This document shows, one piece after another, positions 44,552 through 53,562 of a stretch of DNA of 64,000 nt. The translations under genes were made by a program, and so were the position numbers. How positions within the stretch are numbered: the stretch's first letter is position 1; every line of letters begins with the position of its first letter. The stretch lies in assembly GCF_903642285.1 (NCBI RefSeq), contig NZ_CAHJWJ010000002.1, positions 122,753 through 186,752 on the forward strand, written 5' to 3'. A model generated the notes under the pieces. It was not told the DNA's origin and searched no databases. It saw only the letters and a program-made list of their open reading frames with translations. Source of the DNA: Sphingomonas bacterium. Its GTDB lineage: Bacteria; Pseudomonadota; Alphaproteobacteria; Sphingomonadales; Sphingomonadaceae.

Positions 44552-45880
44552 CTAGAATCCCCCGTGCAGCCGTACCGCCAGCACGTTCGCCGGCCCGCGG
44601 TCGCGATTGTAGCCGGGGTTGGCGATGTGCTGCGCGTCGAGTGTCAGGTTGATGCCCTTCAGCGCTGCGAGATCATAATAGAGTTCCGCGATCTGCTCCG
44701 CCCCGGCATCCGGCAAACGCCCGTCGCCGATCAGCACGCCGATCCCGCCCGCCGCCAGATAGCGCCGATGCGCCGCAGAGATGCCGTTGACGACGAGTGC
44801 CAGCCCGACCCGGTCGTTCGTGCGACCCCAGCCCTTGCCCGACAGCGCGCCGCCGACCTGGGCGGTGCGGTCGATGTCGGTGAAGTCGTACGGCTCGATC
44901 GACCCGTCCGCATAACCCGCGCGGACGAAGAGCCCGAACGTGTCGGTCAACGCCTGCTCGGCGTTTACCTGCGCGCCGATCCGCGTCAGGCGGCGGCGGG
45001 TGGGGACGGGGTCGACGGGCCCGCCCGTCGCCAGCGCATAGGCGACCGCATCGTCGAACCGGCTGAACTGTCCGCGGTTGCGGAAGACCGTCACCCTGAC
45101 CGCGCCCGCGCGTCCCGCGACAGTGTGGCGATGCTCGACCTCGGCATCGACCTGATACTGGCCGAAGCCCGTTTCCAGCGTCTCGCCATTGGGGATTTTC
45201 GACAGGTTGAACCCGCCGAGCCGGAACGTCCACGGACCCGTATAAAGCTCGCCCGACACGCCGTAGCTATAGCCCCACGCGTCCGCCGCGTAATCGAACG
45301 TGCCGGCGTCGACGACCGACCAGTTGAGGAAATCGCCGCGCGGATCGTGCGCATAGGCATTGGTGTCGAACACGTCGCCGACGCCGAACTTGCCGATCGT
45401 CAGGACGATCCGGTTGGCGTCATGGCTGCCGCCGAGCATGTTCTGCGCAGCATCGACCGCCTGTCGCTCGCCGCCCAGCCCGATGGTCTGGCGGAAGAAG
45501 AGCCGTTGCAGCCGGAAATAGGGCGACGCCTTGCCGACCTTGTACGCCTCCGCACTCGGGAAGCCCGCCGCGCCCAGCGTGTTCGACAGGCCGAACCCCT
45601 GGTCGATCTCCGGGTTCGCCCATAGCTCCGCGCCGCGCCACGGCCGAACGCCAATGAACGCGGTGGCGTCGAAGGTTTCCTTCACCTGATGCGGCGTCAG
45701 ACTGTTCGTGCCGGCATAAGGCGAAGCAAACCCGCCGACGCCCTGCGCGACGAAGGTCGCCTGCCCGTGGATCGCATAGGTCTGATCGGACGGCGGCGCG
45801 GGGGTGTCGGGCGTCGTCTGGGCAGCAGCCGTCCCCGTAGCGACAAGCCCGGCCAGTGTGATCGCCGCCGCGCGGATCAC
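44552..45880 (-). CDS. outer-membrane carbohydrate porin (OprB-like)
   Basis: 442 residues with GTG start at 45880. The signal peptide MIRAAAITLAGLVATGTAAAQ is cleaved before a Pro-rich linker. The beta-barrel region has GQATFVAQGVGGFASPYAGTNSL, ELWANPEIDQGFGLSNTLGAAGF, IGKFGVGDVFDTNAYAHDP and a C-terminal Phe. This fits the OprB carbohydrate-selective porin family. The GTG overlaps the hisD stop (GTGA), so its translation is coupled to a histidine biosynthesis gene with no clear reason. Confidence 0.87.
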   Translation of the reverse strand: MIRAAAITLAGLVATGTAAAQTTPDTPAPPSDQTYAIHGQATFVAQGVGGFASPYAGTNSLTPHQVKETFDATAFIGVRPWRGAELWANPEIDQGFGLSNTLGAAGFPSAEAYKVGKASPYFRLQRLFFRQTIGLGGERQAVDAAQNMLGGSHDANRIVLTIGKFGVGDVFDTNAYAHDPRGDFLNWSVVDAGTFDYAADAWGYSYGVSGELYTGPWTFRLGGFNLSKIPNGETLETGFGQYQVDAEVEHRHTVAGRAGAVRVTVFRNRGQFSRFDDAVAYALATGGPVDPVPTRRRLTRIGAQVNAEQALTDTFGLFVRAGYADGSIEPYDFTDIDRTAQVGGALSGKGWGRTNDRVGLALVVNGISAAHRRYLAAGGIGVLIGDGRLPDAGAEQIAELYYDLAALKGINLTLDAQHIANPGYNRDRGPANVLAVRLHGGF

Positions 45881-47172
45881 CGGTTCAGCCGCAGCCTCAG
45901 CGCGACCGAGCGCGCATGCGCGGGCAGACCCTCCGCCTCCGCGAGCGCGACCGTCGCCGGGCCGAGTTCGCGCAGCGCGGCTTCGTCGAGCCCGAGGAAA
46001 CTGGTCCGCTTCATGAAGTCTAGCACCGATAGCCCTGACGCGAACCGCGCTCGGCGGCCGGTGGGGAGAACATGGTTGGGCCCGGCAACGTAATCGCCGA
46101 TTGCTTCGGGCGTGTGACGGCCGAGGAACACCGACCCGGCGTGGCGGACGCGGTCGAACAGGGCCTGCGGATCGTCGATCGCGAGCTGCAGATGTTCGGG
46201 CGCGAGACGATCGACGAGCGGCATGGCGTCCTCGAGCGTCGACGTCACGACGATCGCACCATTGGCCTTCCACGCGGTGCGCGCCGTCGTGCCGGTGCCG
46301 AGCGTGTCCAGTTGCCGATCGACCGCGGCAGCGACCCGGTCGGCGAAGGCATCGTCATCGGTGAACAGGATCGACTGGGTGGTGACGTCGTGTTCGGCCT
46401 GGCTCAGCAGGTCGGCGGCGATCCATTCGGGGTCGTTCAGGCCGTCCGCCACGACGACGATCTCGCTCGGCCCTGCGACCATGTCGATGCCGACGACGCC
46501 GTAGACCTGCCGCTTCGCCTCCGCGACCCAGGCGTTGCCGGGGCCGGTGATGATATCGACCGGCGCGATCGGGCCGGCACCGTACGCCAACGCGGCGATC
46601 GCCTGCGCACCGCCGATGCGCCATACCTCGTCGACGCCCGCCAGATGCGCCGCGGCGAGGACGAGCGCGCTGATCTGCCCGTCCGGCGTCGGCGTGACCA
46701 TCGCCAACCGCCCGACCCCCGCGACCCGCGCGGGGATCGCATTCATCAGCAGCGACGACGGATACGCCGCGCGCCCGCCGGGGACGTAGATCCCCGCCGC
46801 ATCGACCGCGCGCCACCGCGCGCCGAGCCGGACACCGGCGGCATCGACATAGTCGGTATCGGTCGGGCGCTGCTTCTCATGATAGGCGCGGATGCGGGTG
46901 GCGGCGAGTTCGAGTGCGGCGCGCAGGTCCGGGTCGAGCGCATCGAACGCGGCGGCGCAGTCCTCCGGCGCGATCCGCCAGCCGGTGGTGGCGAGGTCGT
47001 GGCGGTCGTGGCGACGGGTCAGCTCGGCGACCGCGGTCTCACCATCGCTGCGGACGGCGGCGATGATTGCGGCGACGTCGCGCGCGACGTCGGTCGAGGA
47101 TTCGCGGCGATCCTCGACGAGTGCGGTGAAACGATCGGCGAAGTCGGGTTCGGCGGTGTGGAGGCGGATCAC
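45877..47172 (-). CDS. hisD: histidinol dehydrogenase
   Basis: 431 residues. It oxidises histidinol twice with NAD to histidine. Visible: GPGNAWVAEAKRQVYG near 200, 'DMVAGPSEIVVVADG', SQAEHD with zinc-binding residues, PEHLQLAIDDPQ, and GPNHVLPTGRRARFASGLSV. Complete length. It lies 49 bp beyond the hisG stop and overlaps the porin start by 4 bp. Confidence 0.96.
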   Translation of the reverse strand: MIRLHTAEPDFADRFTALVEDRRESSTDVARDVAAIIAAVRSDGETAVAELTRRHDRHDLATTGWRIAPEDCAAAFDALDPDLRAALELAATRIRAYHEKQRPTDTDYVDAAGVRLGARWRAVDAAGIYVPGGRAAYPSSLLMNAIPARVAGVGRLAMVTPTPDGQISALVLAAAHLAGVDEVWRIGGAQAIAALAYGAGPIAPVDIITGPGNAWVAEAKRQVYGVVGIDMVAGPSEIVVVADGLNDPEWIAADLLSQAEHDVTTQSILFTDDDAFADRVAAAVDRQLDTLGTGTTARTAWKANGAIVVTSTLEDAMPLVDRLAPEHLQLAIDDPQALFDRVRHAGSVFLGRHTPEAIGDYVAGPNHVLPTGRRARFASGLSVLDFMKRTSFLGLDEAALRELGPATVALAEAEGLPAHARSVALRLRLNR

Positions 47173-47221
47173 CTCTCACTCCCCTGCCGTGTACGGGAGG
47201 GGGAGCAGAAGAAGGCCGCGC

Positions 47222-47881
47222 TCACGACGCCGCCACCCCAACCGCGCGCCGGAACGCCTCGACCAGCGGTACGACCTCGGGCCGCGTCTTCATCGCCGCG
47301 CGGTTGACCACCAGCCGCGACGTCACGTCCATGATCCGTTCGACCTCGACCAGCCCGTTCTCGGCCAGCGTCCGCCCGGACGACACCAGATCGACGATCC
47401 GCGGTGCCAGCCCCAGGGTCGGCGCCAATTCCATCGCGCCGTTCAGCTTCACGCATTCCGCCTGCACCCCCCGCGCGGCGAAATGCGCGGCGGTGACGTG
47501 CGGGTATTTGGTGGCGACGCGAACATGGCTCCATCCGCGTGGGTCGTCGGTAGCGGCCATGTCGACGGGCTCGGCGACCGACAGCCGGCAGTGACCGATG
47601 CCGAGATCGACCGGCGCATAGAGTTCGGAATAGGTGAATTCGGCAAGCACGTCGGACCCGACGATACCGATCTGCGCCGCACCATGGGCGACGAAGGTCG
47701 CGACGTCGAATGCGCGCACGCGGATCAGTTCGATGCCGGACACGTCGGTCGCGAAGCGGAGCGCACGGCTGTCTTCGTCCATAAAGCCGGCCTCGGGCCG
47801 TATACCCGCCGCCGTCAGCAAGGGGATCACCTCCGCCAGGATGCGTCCCTTGGGGACCGCGATGATGATCGGGGTGGCCAT
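47222..47881 (-). CDS. hisG: ATP phosphoribosyltransferase, short form
   Basis: 219 residues. First enzyme of histidine synthesis, joining ATP and PRPP. The start [31 protein letters not shown], and '[20 protein letters not shown]' then [12 protein letters not shown] (PRPP site) are intact. The short form lacks the C-terminal regulatory domain and normally needs the HisZ partner, which is not in the window. Confidence 0.93.
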   Translation of the reverse strand: MATPIIIAVPKGRILAEVIPLLTAAGIRPEAGFMDEDSRALRFATDVSGIELIRVRAFDVATFVAHGAAQIGIVGSDVLAEFTYSELYAPVDLGIGHCRLSVAEPVDMAATDDPRGWSHVRVATKYPHVTAAHFAARGVQAECVKLNGAMELAPTLGLAPRIVDLVSSGRTLAENGLVEVERIMDVTSRLVVNRAAMKTRPEVVPLVEAFRRAVGVAAS

Positions 47882-47944
47882 TTCCCGCCGGGCTTTACGG
47901 GGGGGGAGGGGCGGGTGCAACATGCCCGCCGACAGGAGGGCAGG

Positions 47945-49043
47945 ATGGCAACCGAAGATACCAATCGCGGCGCTTTTCGCATCCAGGAACATTATTGCCG
48001 CGCGAACGCCTCGCCGATCTATGCGGAGGTCTGCGCCGCGCTCGCGGATGGGCTGACGCGCGAGACGCGGACGGGTGCGCGCGTGCTGGACTGGCCGGGC
48101 GAGCCGACCCGCGATGCGGTGCCGCTGCGGCTGATCGGTGCGCTGCACGCGCTGGTCTTGGCCGGGGCGGATGCGGACTTGGCGGACATGTTCGCGGGGC
48201 GAATCGCCGCGCCCGGCCGGATCGCCGCAGTCGTGGCCGACGTCCTGCGCGACCATGACGATGCGTTGTATCCCTGGCTCGACGGTCCGCCAGACGAACG
48301 AGCCCGGTCGATCGGCTGCGCTGATTACCGGACTGATCGCCACCGCCGCGCGGTTCGGGCCGAAGCTGGAGGTGCTGGAGATCGGATCGAGTGCCGGGCT
48401 GAACCTGCTGATCGATCGCTTCCGGATCGATCTGGGCGGCACGGTCGTCGGGCCGGCGGATGCGCCGGTGTCGATCGTGCCCGACTGGCGTGGGCCGCCG
48501 CCGCCATCGGTCCCCGTCGACATCGTTGCCGTCCGCGGCTGCGACGTTAAGCCGATGGATGCGACCGATCCCGCGGTCGAGGCCCGGCTGGCGGCGTTCA
48601 TCTGGGCCGAGGCACCCGAGCGGCTGGCCCGCGTGCAGGGCGCGATCGCGATGCTGCGCGAACGGCCGGTCGATCTGGTGCAGGCCGACGCCGCGGACTG
48701 GATCGAGGCGCGGCTCGCCGAGCCGCAGGCGGCGGGGGTCGCGCGCGTCCTGATGCACTCGGTGGTGTGGCAATATCTGCCCGAGCCCGTCGCGGAACGT
48801 ATCCGCACGGCGATGATTGCGGCGGGTGCGCGCGCGACGGTCGACCGTCCGCTGGCCTGGGTGTCGATGGAACCGGACCGGTCGCTCGGCCATATGGTCG
48901 TGCGGGTGTGCGGCTGGCCGGGGGATGATCGCTGGCAGGTGTCGGCGACGGCGCATGCGCATGCGGCGTGGATCGATTCGCGGGCGCCCGATGCGGGGGA
49001 TGGGGGGATCGCGTTGCCGGAGGGTGCGGAGGTTCGGGTTTGA
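47945..49043 (+). pseudogene. DUF2332 family protein, frameshifted
   Basis: ATG 47945 follows GGAGG. The frame reads [20 protein letters not shown] and [20 protein letters not shown] up to LYPWLDGPP near residue 115, then turns into nonsense. The next frame resumes as [20 protein letters not shown] and continues with [29 protein letters not shown] and [11 protein letters not shown] to TGA 49043. One missing base after 48285 explains it. The restored protein would be about 365 residues of the DUF2332 family (unknown function, with a SAM-like 'EIGSSAGLN' motif). It is either a fresh pseudogene or a sequencing error. Confidence 0.8.
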
Positions 49044-49085
49044 TTGTTCTTTGGAGGGACGCGGAGTGCAAGCTGAGCCTTCATT

Positions 49086-49193
49086 CCCACCCTGGCGAAG
49101 GCCGGGGCCCAGTTGCACCGTCGCTAGCTAACGCGGGTATCTCGCAGCCATTATCGTCTCGTAACCGGGCCCCGGCCTTCGCCGGGGTGGGGA
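49086..49193. repeat. palindromic repeat at convergent gene ends
   Basis: CCACCCTGGCGAAGGCCGGG on the left and CCCCGGCCTTCGCCGGGGTG on the right, cgaaggccgggg family, with a spacer of about 60 bp. Confidence 0.8.
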
Positions 49194-49207
49194 TAAGGGC
49201 GTACGTG

Positions 49208-50089
49208 CTATCCCGCCCACCCCCGGATCGCCGCGATCACCGCGGCCGGATTCTCCCACGGCACGAAATGCCCGGCATCGACCTTGACCACCGTAAGGTC
49301 CGGCACCAGCGCGTCCAGCCCGTCCAGCTGGCTCGGCAGCAACGCCTTGTCCTCCGCCCCCCAGACCACCAGCACCGGCATCTTCGTCGGCGGGAATGGC
49401 GCGTCGAGAAAGGTGGGCCGGGGCGGGGTCTCGTCCATTGCCGGCACCTGGATCGCGCTGGCGCGGTACCAGTTCAGCATCGCGGTCATCGCGCCGGGCT
49501 GACCCCATTGGTCGAGATAGACGGGCTTCTCGTCCGCGATCTTCGCGAAGTCGGTGTGTTTCATGAAGCTGCCGTCGAAGAAGGACGAAAGCCCGATCAT
49601 CGCGATATGCGCCTCCAGATCGGTATTGCGGAATGCGCGGATATATTGACTTGCCGCGCGCTGCGCGGGCTCGTCGAAGATGGTGCGCTGGAAGACGAGC
49701 GGGTGCGGCGCGTTGACGATCACCAGCCGCGCGATGCGGTCCGGGTGTTGCAGCGCCGCCATCCAGGCGACCGCGCCACCCCAGTCGTGCCCGACCAGCG
49801 TGAATCGGTCGATGCTGAGATGGTCGGCGAGTGCGATCAGGTCGGCGACGATCTTGTCGGGGGTGTAGTTCTCCACGCCCTCGGGCTTCGACGATCGCGC
49901 ATAGCCGCGCTGGTCCGGAGCGATGACGTAATGGTCGCGGGCGAGGTCGGGGACGACGTGACGCCACGTCCGATGCGATTCGGGGAAGCCGTGAAGGAGG
50001 ATGATCGGCGGGGCGGCGGGGTCGCCGGTGATCTGGACGTCGAGTTCGACGCCGGTGGATAAAGCGATGCGTTGCAGGTCGTCGGTCAT
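49208..50089 (-). CDS. alpha/beta hydrolase with Asp nucleophile (epoxide hydrolase/haloalkane dehalogenase-like)
   Basis: 293 residues. PPIILLHGFPESHRTWRH with the HGFP oxyanion motif, TLVGHDWGGAVAWMAAL with the Asp nucleophile near 106, WGAEDKALL and KVDAGHFVPWENP with the catalytic His. The GHDWGG motif separates epoxide hydrolases and dehalogenases from Ser esterases. Substrate unknown. It is the last gene of the reverse-strand run from bolA. Confidence 0.85.
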   Translation of the reverse strand: MTDDLQRIALSTGVELDVQITGDPAAPPIILLHGFPESHRTWRHVVPDLARDHYVIAPDQRGYARSSKPEGVENYTPDKIVADLIALADHLSIDRFTLVGHDWGGAVAWMAALQHPDRIARLVIVNAPHPLVFQRTIFDEPAQRAASQYIRAFRNTDLEAHIAMIGLSSFFDGSFMKHTDFAKIADEKPVYLDQWGQPGAMTAMLNWYRASAIQVPAMDETPPRPTFLDAPFPPTKMPVLVVWGAEDKALLPSQLDGLDALVPDLTVVKVDAGHFVPWENPAAVIAAIRGWAG

Positions 50090-50123
50090 TCACTCTCCTG
50101 CCATTCTCGGGAAGCTGTCCGTA

Positions 50124-50495
50124 TCAGCCGACCCATGTCGCGAACATCATGCGATGCCCTTCGGGCGTCGCGACCGGCATCTCGCGCCAGCCCCAGGGCT
50201 TGTCCGCGGGCGGGGCGAGGATACGGGCACCGCGAGACGCGAATTCGGTATGCAGCGCATCGACGTCGCTGGTCGCGATAAAGGCGAAATAGCTGTGGTC
50301 GCCCAGCGCCGACGCCGGAATGGCACCGGGGCAACGCCCCATCATCAAACGCACGTCGTCCCGAATGACCGCTTGCCAATTGTCGCCGTCGTTCCAATCC
50401 TTCGTGAAGCCCAGCGTCTCGGTGAAATACATAGTCGACGCCGCAAGGTCGCGAACGGCGAGGACAAAGGCATGCGGGCGAAGCGTCGGGTTCAT
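50124..50495 (-). CDS. VOC-family (glyoxalase/bleomycin resistance-like) protein
   Basis: 123 residues. MNPTLRPHAFVLAVRDLAAS opens the first beta-alpha-beta unit, DNWQAVIRDDVRLMMGR and 'HSYFAFIATSDVDALHTEF' form the middle, and EMPVATPEGHRMMFATW closes the fold. Members bind a metal and open or transfer small molecules. Its ATG overlaps the pirin stop (TGATG). Confidence 0.85.
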   Translation of the reverse strand: MNPTLRPHAFVLAVRDLAASTMYFTETLGFTKDWNDGDNWQAVIRDDVRLMMGRCPGAIPASALGDHSYFAFIATSDVDALHTEFASRGARILAPPADKPWGWREMPVATPEGHRMMFATWVG

Positions 50496-51394
50496 CAGGG
50501 ATAGCTCACGGTCTTCGGTACCTCGGGGATCGGGATCCACTCCTGCGCATCGCCCGGCACGCGGGGAAAGTCGCCCGCCATCCAGGCGCGTTTGGCCTCG
50601 GCAATCCGGTCGCGCCGGCTGGAGACGAAATTCCACCACACATGCCTGGGCGTTGCGAACGCATCGCCGCCGCACAGCATCGCGCGGCCACCGTTCGCCG
50701 ATCGCAACGTGGCCGCGATGCCGGGACGCAGCACGTACAGCGTCATCGGCGTCAACGGCACGCCCTCCAGCGTCGCTTCGCCTTGCGCCAGGTACAGCGC
50801 CCGCTCGTCCGCGGCGGCGTCGATCGGCACGGTGGCCCCCGGCTGCAGGATGATGTCGGCATAGATCGCCCCCGCCAGCGCGGTCGTCGGGGCGGTCGCG
50901 CCCCATAGCGAGCCCATCACGATCCGCGCCTGCGCACCGTTCGCCTCGACGATCGGCAGGCCGGCGGCGGAGACATGTTCGAATGCCGGATCGGTCTCCT
51001 CCAGCGCATCGGGCAAGGCAAGCCATGTCTGGATGCCCGACAGGACCGGGCCATCGCTCCGCTCGTCGCCCGGCGATCGTTCGGAATGGACGATGCCGTG
51101 CCCCGCGGTCATCAGGTTCACCGCACCGGGTTCGATCCGCTTGGCGGTGCCGAGCGAGTCGCGGTGATCGATCGCGCCATCGAACAGGTACGTGACGGTC
51201 GACAGGTTGATATGCGGGTGCGGGCGTACGTCGATGCCATGGCCGGGCGGCAGATGTGCCGGACCCATCTGGTCGAAGAACAGGAACGGCCCGACCATCG
51301 TCCGCGCCTTGGCGGGGAGCGTGCGGTGAACCTTGAACCCGCCCAGATCGTGTGTGACGGGCAGGATTTCCTGTTCGATGAAGTCACCGAACAT
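50495..51394 (-). CDS. pirin family protein
   Basis: 299 residues, bicupin. The metal site is in RPHPHINLSTVTYLFDGAID and the following HRDSLG and AGHGIVHSE (three His and Glu). FLFFDQMGPAHLPPGHG precedes it. Bacterial pirins are iron-binding, with quercetinase or regulatory roles. The start overlaps the Nudix gene end by 11 bp. Confidence 0.9.
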   Translation of the reverse strand: MFGDFIEQEILPVTHDLGGFKVHRTLPAKARTMVGPFLFFDQMGPAHLPPGHGIDVRPHPHINLSTVTYLFDGAIDHRDSLGTAKRIEPGAVNLMTAGHGIVHSERSPGDERSDGPVLSGIQTWLALPDALEETDPAFEHVSAAGLPIVEANGAQARIVMGSLWGATAPTTALAGAIYADIILQPGATVPIDAAADERALYLAQGEATLEGVPLTPMTLYVLRPGIAATLRSANGGRAMLCGGDAFATPRHVWWNFVSSRRDRIAEAKRAWMAGDFPRVPGDAQEWIPIPEVPKTVSYP

Positions 51395-51830
51395 GCGCGC
51401 GCTCCGTCGCGTTCAGCATCCGGGTCAGATCCTCGGGATAGAATCGCTCGTCATGCACAGCCAGCTCGTCGCGGGTGAACCAGCGCCACTGCGTCATGAC
51501 CCGGCGTTCGAGTTCGGTATGCCCCGACGAATCGATATCGACCGCGCCGACATCGACGCGAAACCAGCGCTCGTCGGCGCTGACCTCGATGCCCTCGATC
51601 GTTCGGAATTCGACCTGCCGCTGCGCGATCTCGGGACCGGGATCGGCATCGATCCCGGTTTCCTCGCGCAGCTCACGCCGCGCCGCCGCTTCGTAGCTTT
51701 CGCCCGGGTCGACCGCGCCGCCCGGGGTGCACCAGAAAGCCGGGCGATCGTCGGGCGTGAAGCGGAACAGCAGGATGCGGCCTTCGCCATCGACCAACAG
51801 GATTCGCGCGGCGGGGCGTGGCACCCTCAC
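51384..51830 (-). CDS. Nudix hydrolase
   Basis: 148 residues. GTG 51830 overlaps the GST stop codon (GTGA). The Nudix box GGAVDPGESYEAAARRELRE continues EETGI, matching Gx5Ex7REUXEExGU exactly. It hydrolyses a nucleoside diphosphate derivative; the specificity is unknown. An alternative GTG at 51824 would shorten it by two residues. Confidence 0.88.
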   Translation of the reverse strand: MRVPRPAARILLVDGEGRILLFRFTPDDRPAFWCTPGGAVDPGESYEAAARRELREETGIDADPGPEIAQRQVEFRTIEGIEVSADERWFRVDVGAVDIDSSGHTELERRVMTQWRWFTRDELAVHDERFYPEDLTRMLNATERAHVR

Positions 51831-52540
51831 GCGGCGTCCAGCTCGGGATAATGGCGAAAGATGCCGTTCTCGTTGAACGCCAGCCGCCGGTCGCTCTTCA
51901 CATAGGCGCGGATGCCGGGCAGGTCGGCGACCTGCGCATGGATCCGCACGAGGTTCGGATGGTCGGGCTCCAGCGTCGCCATCCGCTTCGGAAACATGTA
52001 GCGCAGCCCCTCGACCAGCTGGAACAACGACGTATCGACATAGGTCCAGCGGTGATCGATCAGCCAATCGCCGGGATTGGCGATCACCGCATGCTCGAAA
52101 TATTTGAGGAATTTGGGCATTCGTTCCGCGCGGAACCGCCCGGCGGCACGCAATGCCTCGGGGCGTTGTTCCGCATAATAGGCCATCGCGTCGACCGGGT
52201 GATGGACGTCGTGCACCTCCGCGACCATGTCCGCGATCGTCAGCTGCAATTGGTTCAGCCATAGCCGGTCGGCGATGTTCGACGGGGCGACGTCGTGGCG
52301 CTCGCCCAAGTACATCAGGATGTTGGCGACCTGCGCGATCACCAACCTGTCATTGACCAGATAGGGCGGCGCGAACGGCGTTCGGCCGCTGCGCGCCGCC
52401 ATGTCGGCGAGCAATGCCTGCCCCGCGTCACCGGCCAGACGCGCGCAATCCTCATAGCCGATACCCGCCGCCTCCATCGGCAGCCGGACGAATTCGCCAC
52501 GGCCGGGAATCGAGGGCCAATACCAAAGCTGGTAACTCAT
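51827..52540 (-). CDS. glutathione S-transferase family protein
   Basis: 237 residues. The thioredoxin-like N-terminal half begins MSYQLWYWPSIPGRGEFVRL with the catalytic Tyr/Ser region, and the helical C-terminal half includes 'DWLIDHRWTYVDTSLFQLVE'. This resembles sigma/mu-class-like bacterial GSTs. It overlaps the bolA stop by 4 bp (ATGA). Confidence 0.86.
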   Translation of the reverse strand: MSYQLWYWPSIPGRGEFVRLPMEAAGIGYEDCARLAGDAGQALLADMAARSGRTPFAPPYLVNDRLVIAQVANILMYLGERHDVAPSNIADRLWLNQLQLTIADMVAEVHDVHHPVDAMAYYAEQRPEALRAAGRFRAERMPKFLKYFEHAVIANPGDWLIDHRWTYVDTSLFQLVEGLRYMFPKRMATLEPDHPNLVRIHAQVADLPGIRAYVKSDRRLAFNENGIFRHYPELDAA

Positions 52541-52827
52541 CGCGCATCCTCCGGCGCGCGCGCCCTGATGGCGAGCGCATGGATTCGCGTGGCTAGCAGA
52601 TCGGCCAGCACATGGTTTATCATACGCTGTCTTTCCACCCGGTTGCGCCCCGAAAACGCGGCACTTTCGATCGCGACGGAGAAATGCGTCTCGCCCGTGC
52701 CGTCATCGCCCATATGCCCCGCATGCTGGCGACTGTCGTTAGACACGGCGAGATGCGACGGAGCGAGCGCCCTGGTCAGGCGATCGGCGATCGTGTCGGC
52801 GAGCGGTTCTGTAGAAGTGGCATTCAT
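52537..52827 (-). CDS. BolA family protein
   Basis: 96 residues with the BolA fold: LADTIADRLTRALAPSHLAV, then DSRQHAGHM and GETHFSVAIESAAFSGRNRVERQRMINHVLADLL. The conserved His and GxGxTH segment support iron-sulfur partnership with monothiol glutaredoxins. It opens the reverse-strand run and is divergent from the J-domain gene by 38 bp. Confidence 0.9.
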   Translation of the reverse strand: MNATSTEPLADTIADRLTRALAPSHLAVSNDSRQHAGHMGDDGTGETHFSVAIESAAFSGRNRVERQRMINHVLADLLATRIHALAIRARAPEDAR

Positions 52828-52865
52828 CGCGCCTATATAGCGCCTTTTGTCGGAGCGGGGACCCG

Positions 52866-53471
52866 GTGTCGGGGGAAAACGAAAAGAAGGAGCGGCCGAG
52901 CCCGCGCTTCCATGGCCGGGTCGAGAATACCGGTCAGCGCTGCGCCCAGCCGGGCTGCGACGAACCCGGCGAATTCCGCGCGCCGCCGGCGGAGGGAACG
53001 GCTGGCCCGGACGGCCCGCGCCCCTATCGCTGGATGTGCCTGGAACATGTCCGCGCGTTCAATTCGCGGTACAATTTCTTCGACGGGATGAGCGTGGACG
53101 AAATCCACGACGCGCAGCGGCCGCTGGCGGGATGGGAGCGGGAAACGCGTGCGTTCGCGCATGGCGGCGCGGATCGCCCGCCACGCTGGACCGATTTCAG
53201 CGACCCGATGGACGCCATCGGCGCGCGCTTCCGCCGCGAGACCGCGCCGGAGCGGTCCGACGGCAAGCCCTTATCGGGACAGGACCGCGCGAGCCTGAAG
53301 GTCCTCGGCCTCGCGGCGGATGCGGACCGGATGGCGCTGCGCAGGCGCTACAGCGAACTGGTTCGCCGCTATCATCCCGATCGCAACGGCGGCGACCGGG
53401 CGCATGAGACGATGCTGCAACAGGTGATCGCGGCGTACCAGCAGCTGCGCCAGGCACCGGCGTTCGCATGA
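52866..53471 (+). CDS. J-domain protein (DnaJ-like)
   Basis: 201 residues, GTG start at 52866. The N-terminal part has two Cys pairs (RCAQPGCDEPGEF and RWMCLEHVRAFN) that could bind a metal, a typical feature of alphaproteobacterial J proteins next to cobS. The C-terminal J domain has RRRYSELVRRYHPDRNGGDR with the HPD motif. It would stimulate DnaK, perhaps for the CobS/CobT pair just downstream. Confidence 0.88.
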   Translation: MSGENEKKERPSPRFHGRVENTGQRCAQPGCDEPGEFRAPPAEGTAGPDGPRPYRWMCLEHVRAFNSRYNFFDGMSVDEIHDAQRPLAGWERETRAFAHGGADRPPRWTDFSDPMDAIGARFRRETAPERSDGKPLSGQDRASLKVLGLAADADRMALRRRYSELVRRYHPDRNGGDRAHETMLQQVIAAYQQLRQAPAFA

Positions 53472-53562
53472 CATGGGTCACCTCGATGGGTCGGACTTGC
53501 GCTGAATGGTTGAAGCGGGGCCGTTCGTTGCCCTAAGGCGTTGAGCCACAGGCGAGGCAATA

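Noticed and set aside
47945..49043. Programmed frameshift in the DUF2332 gene
   Set aside because: No slippery heptamer or downstream pseudoknot is visible at the junction; a plain indel is simpler.
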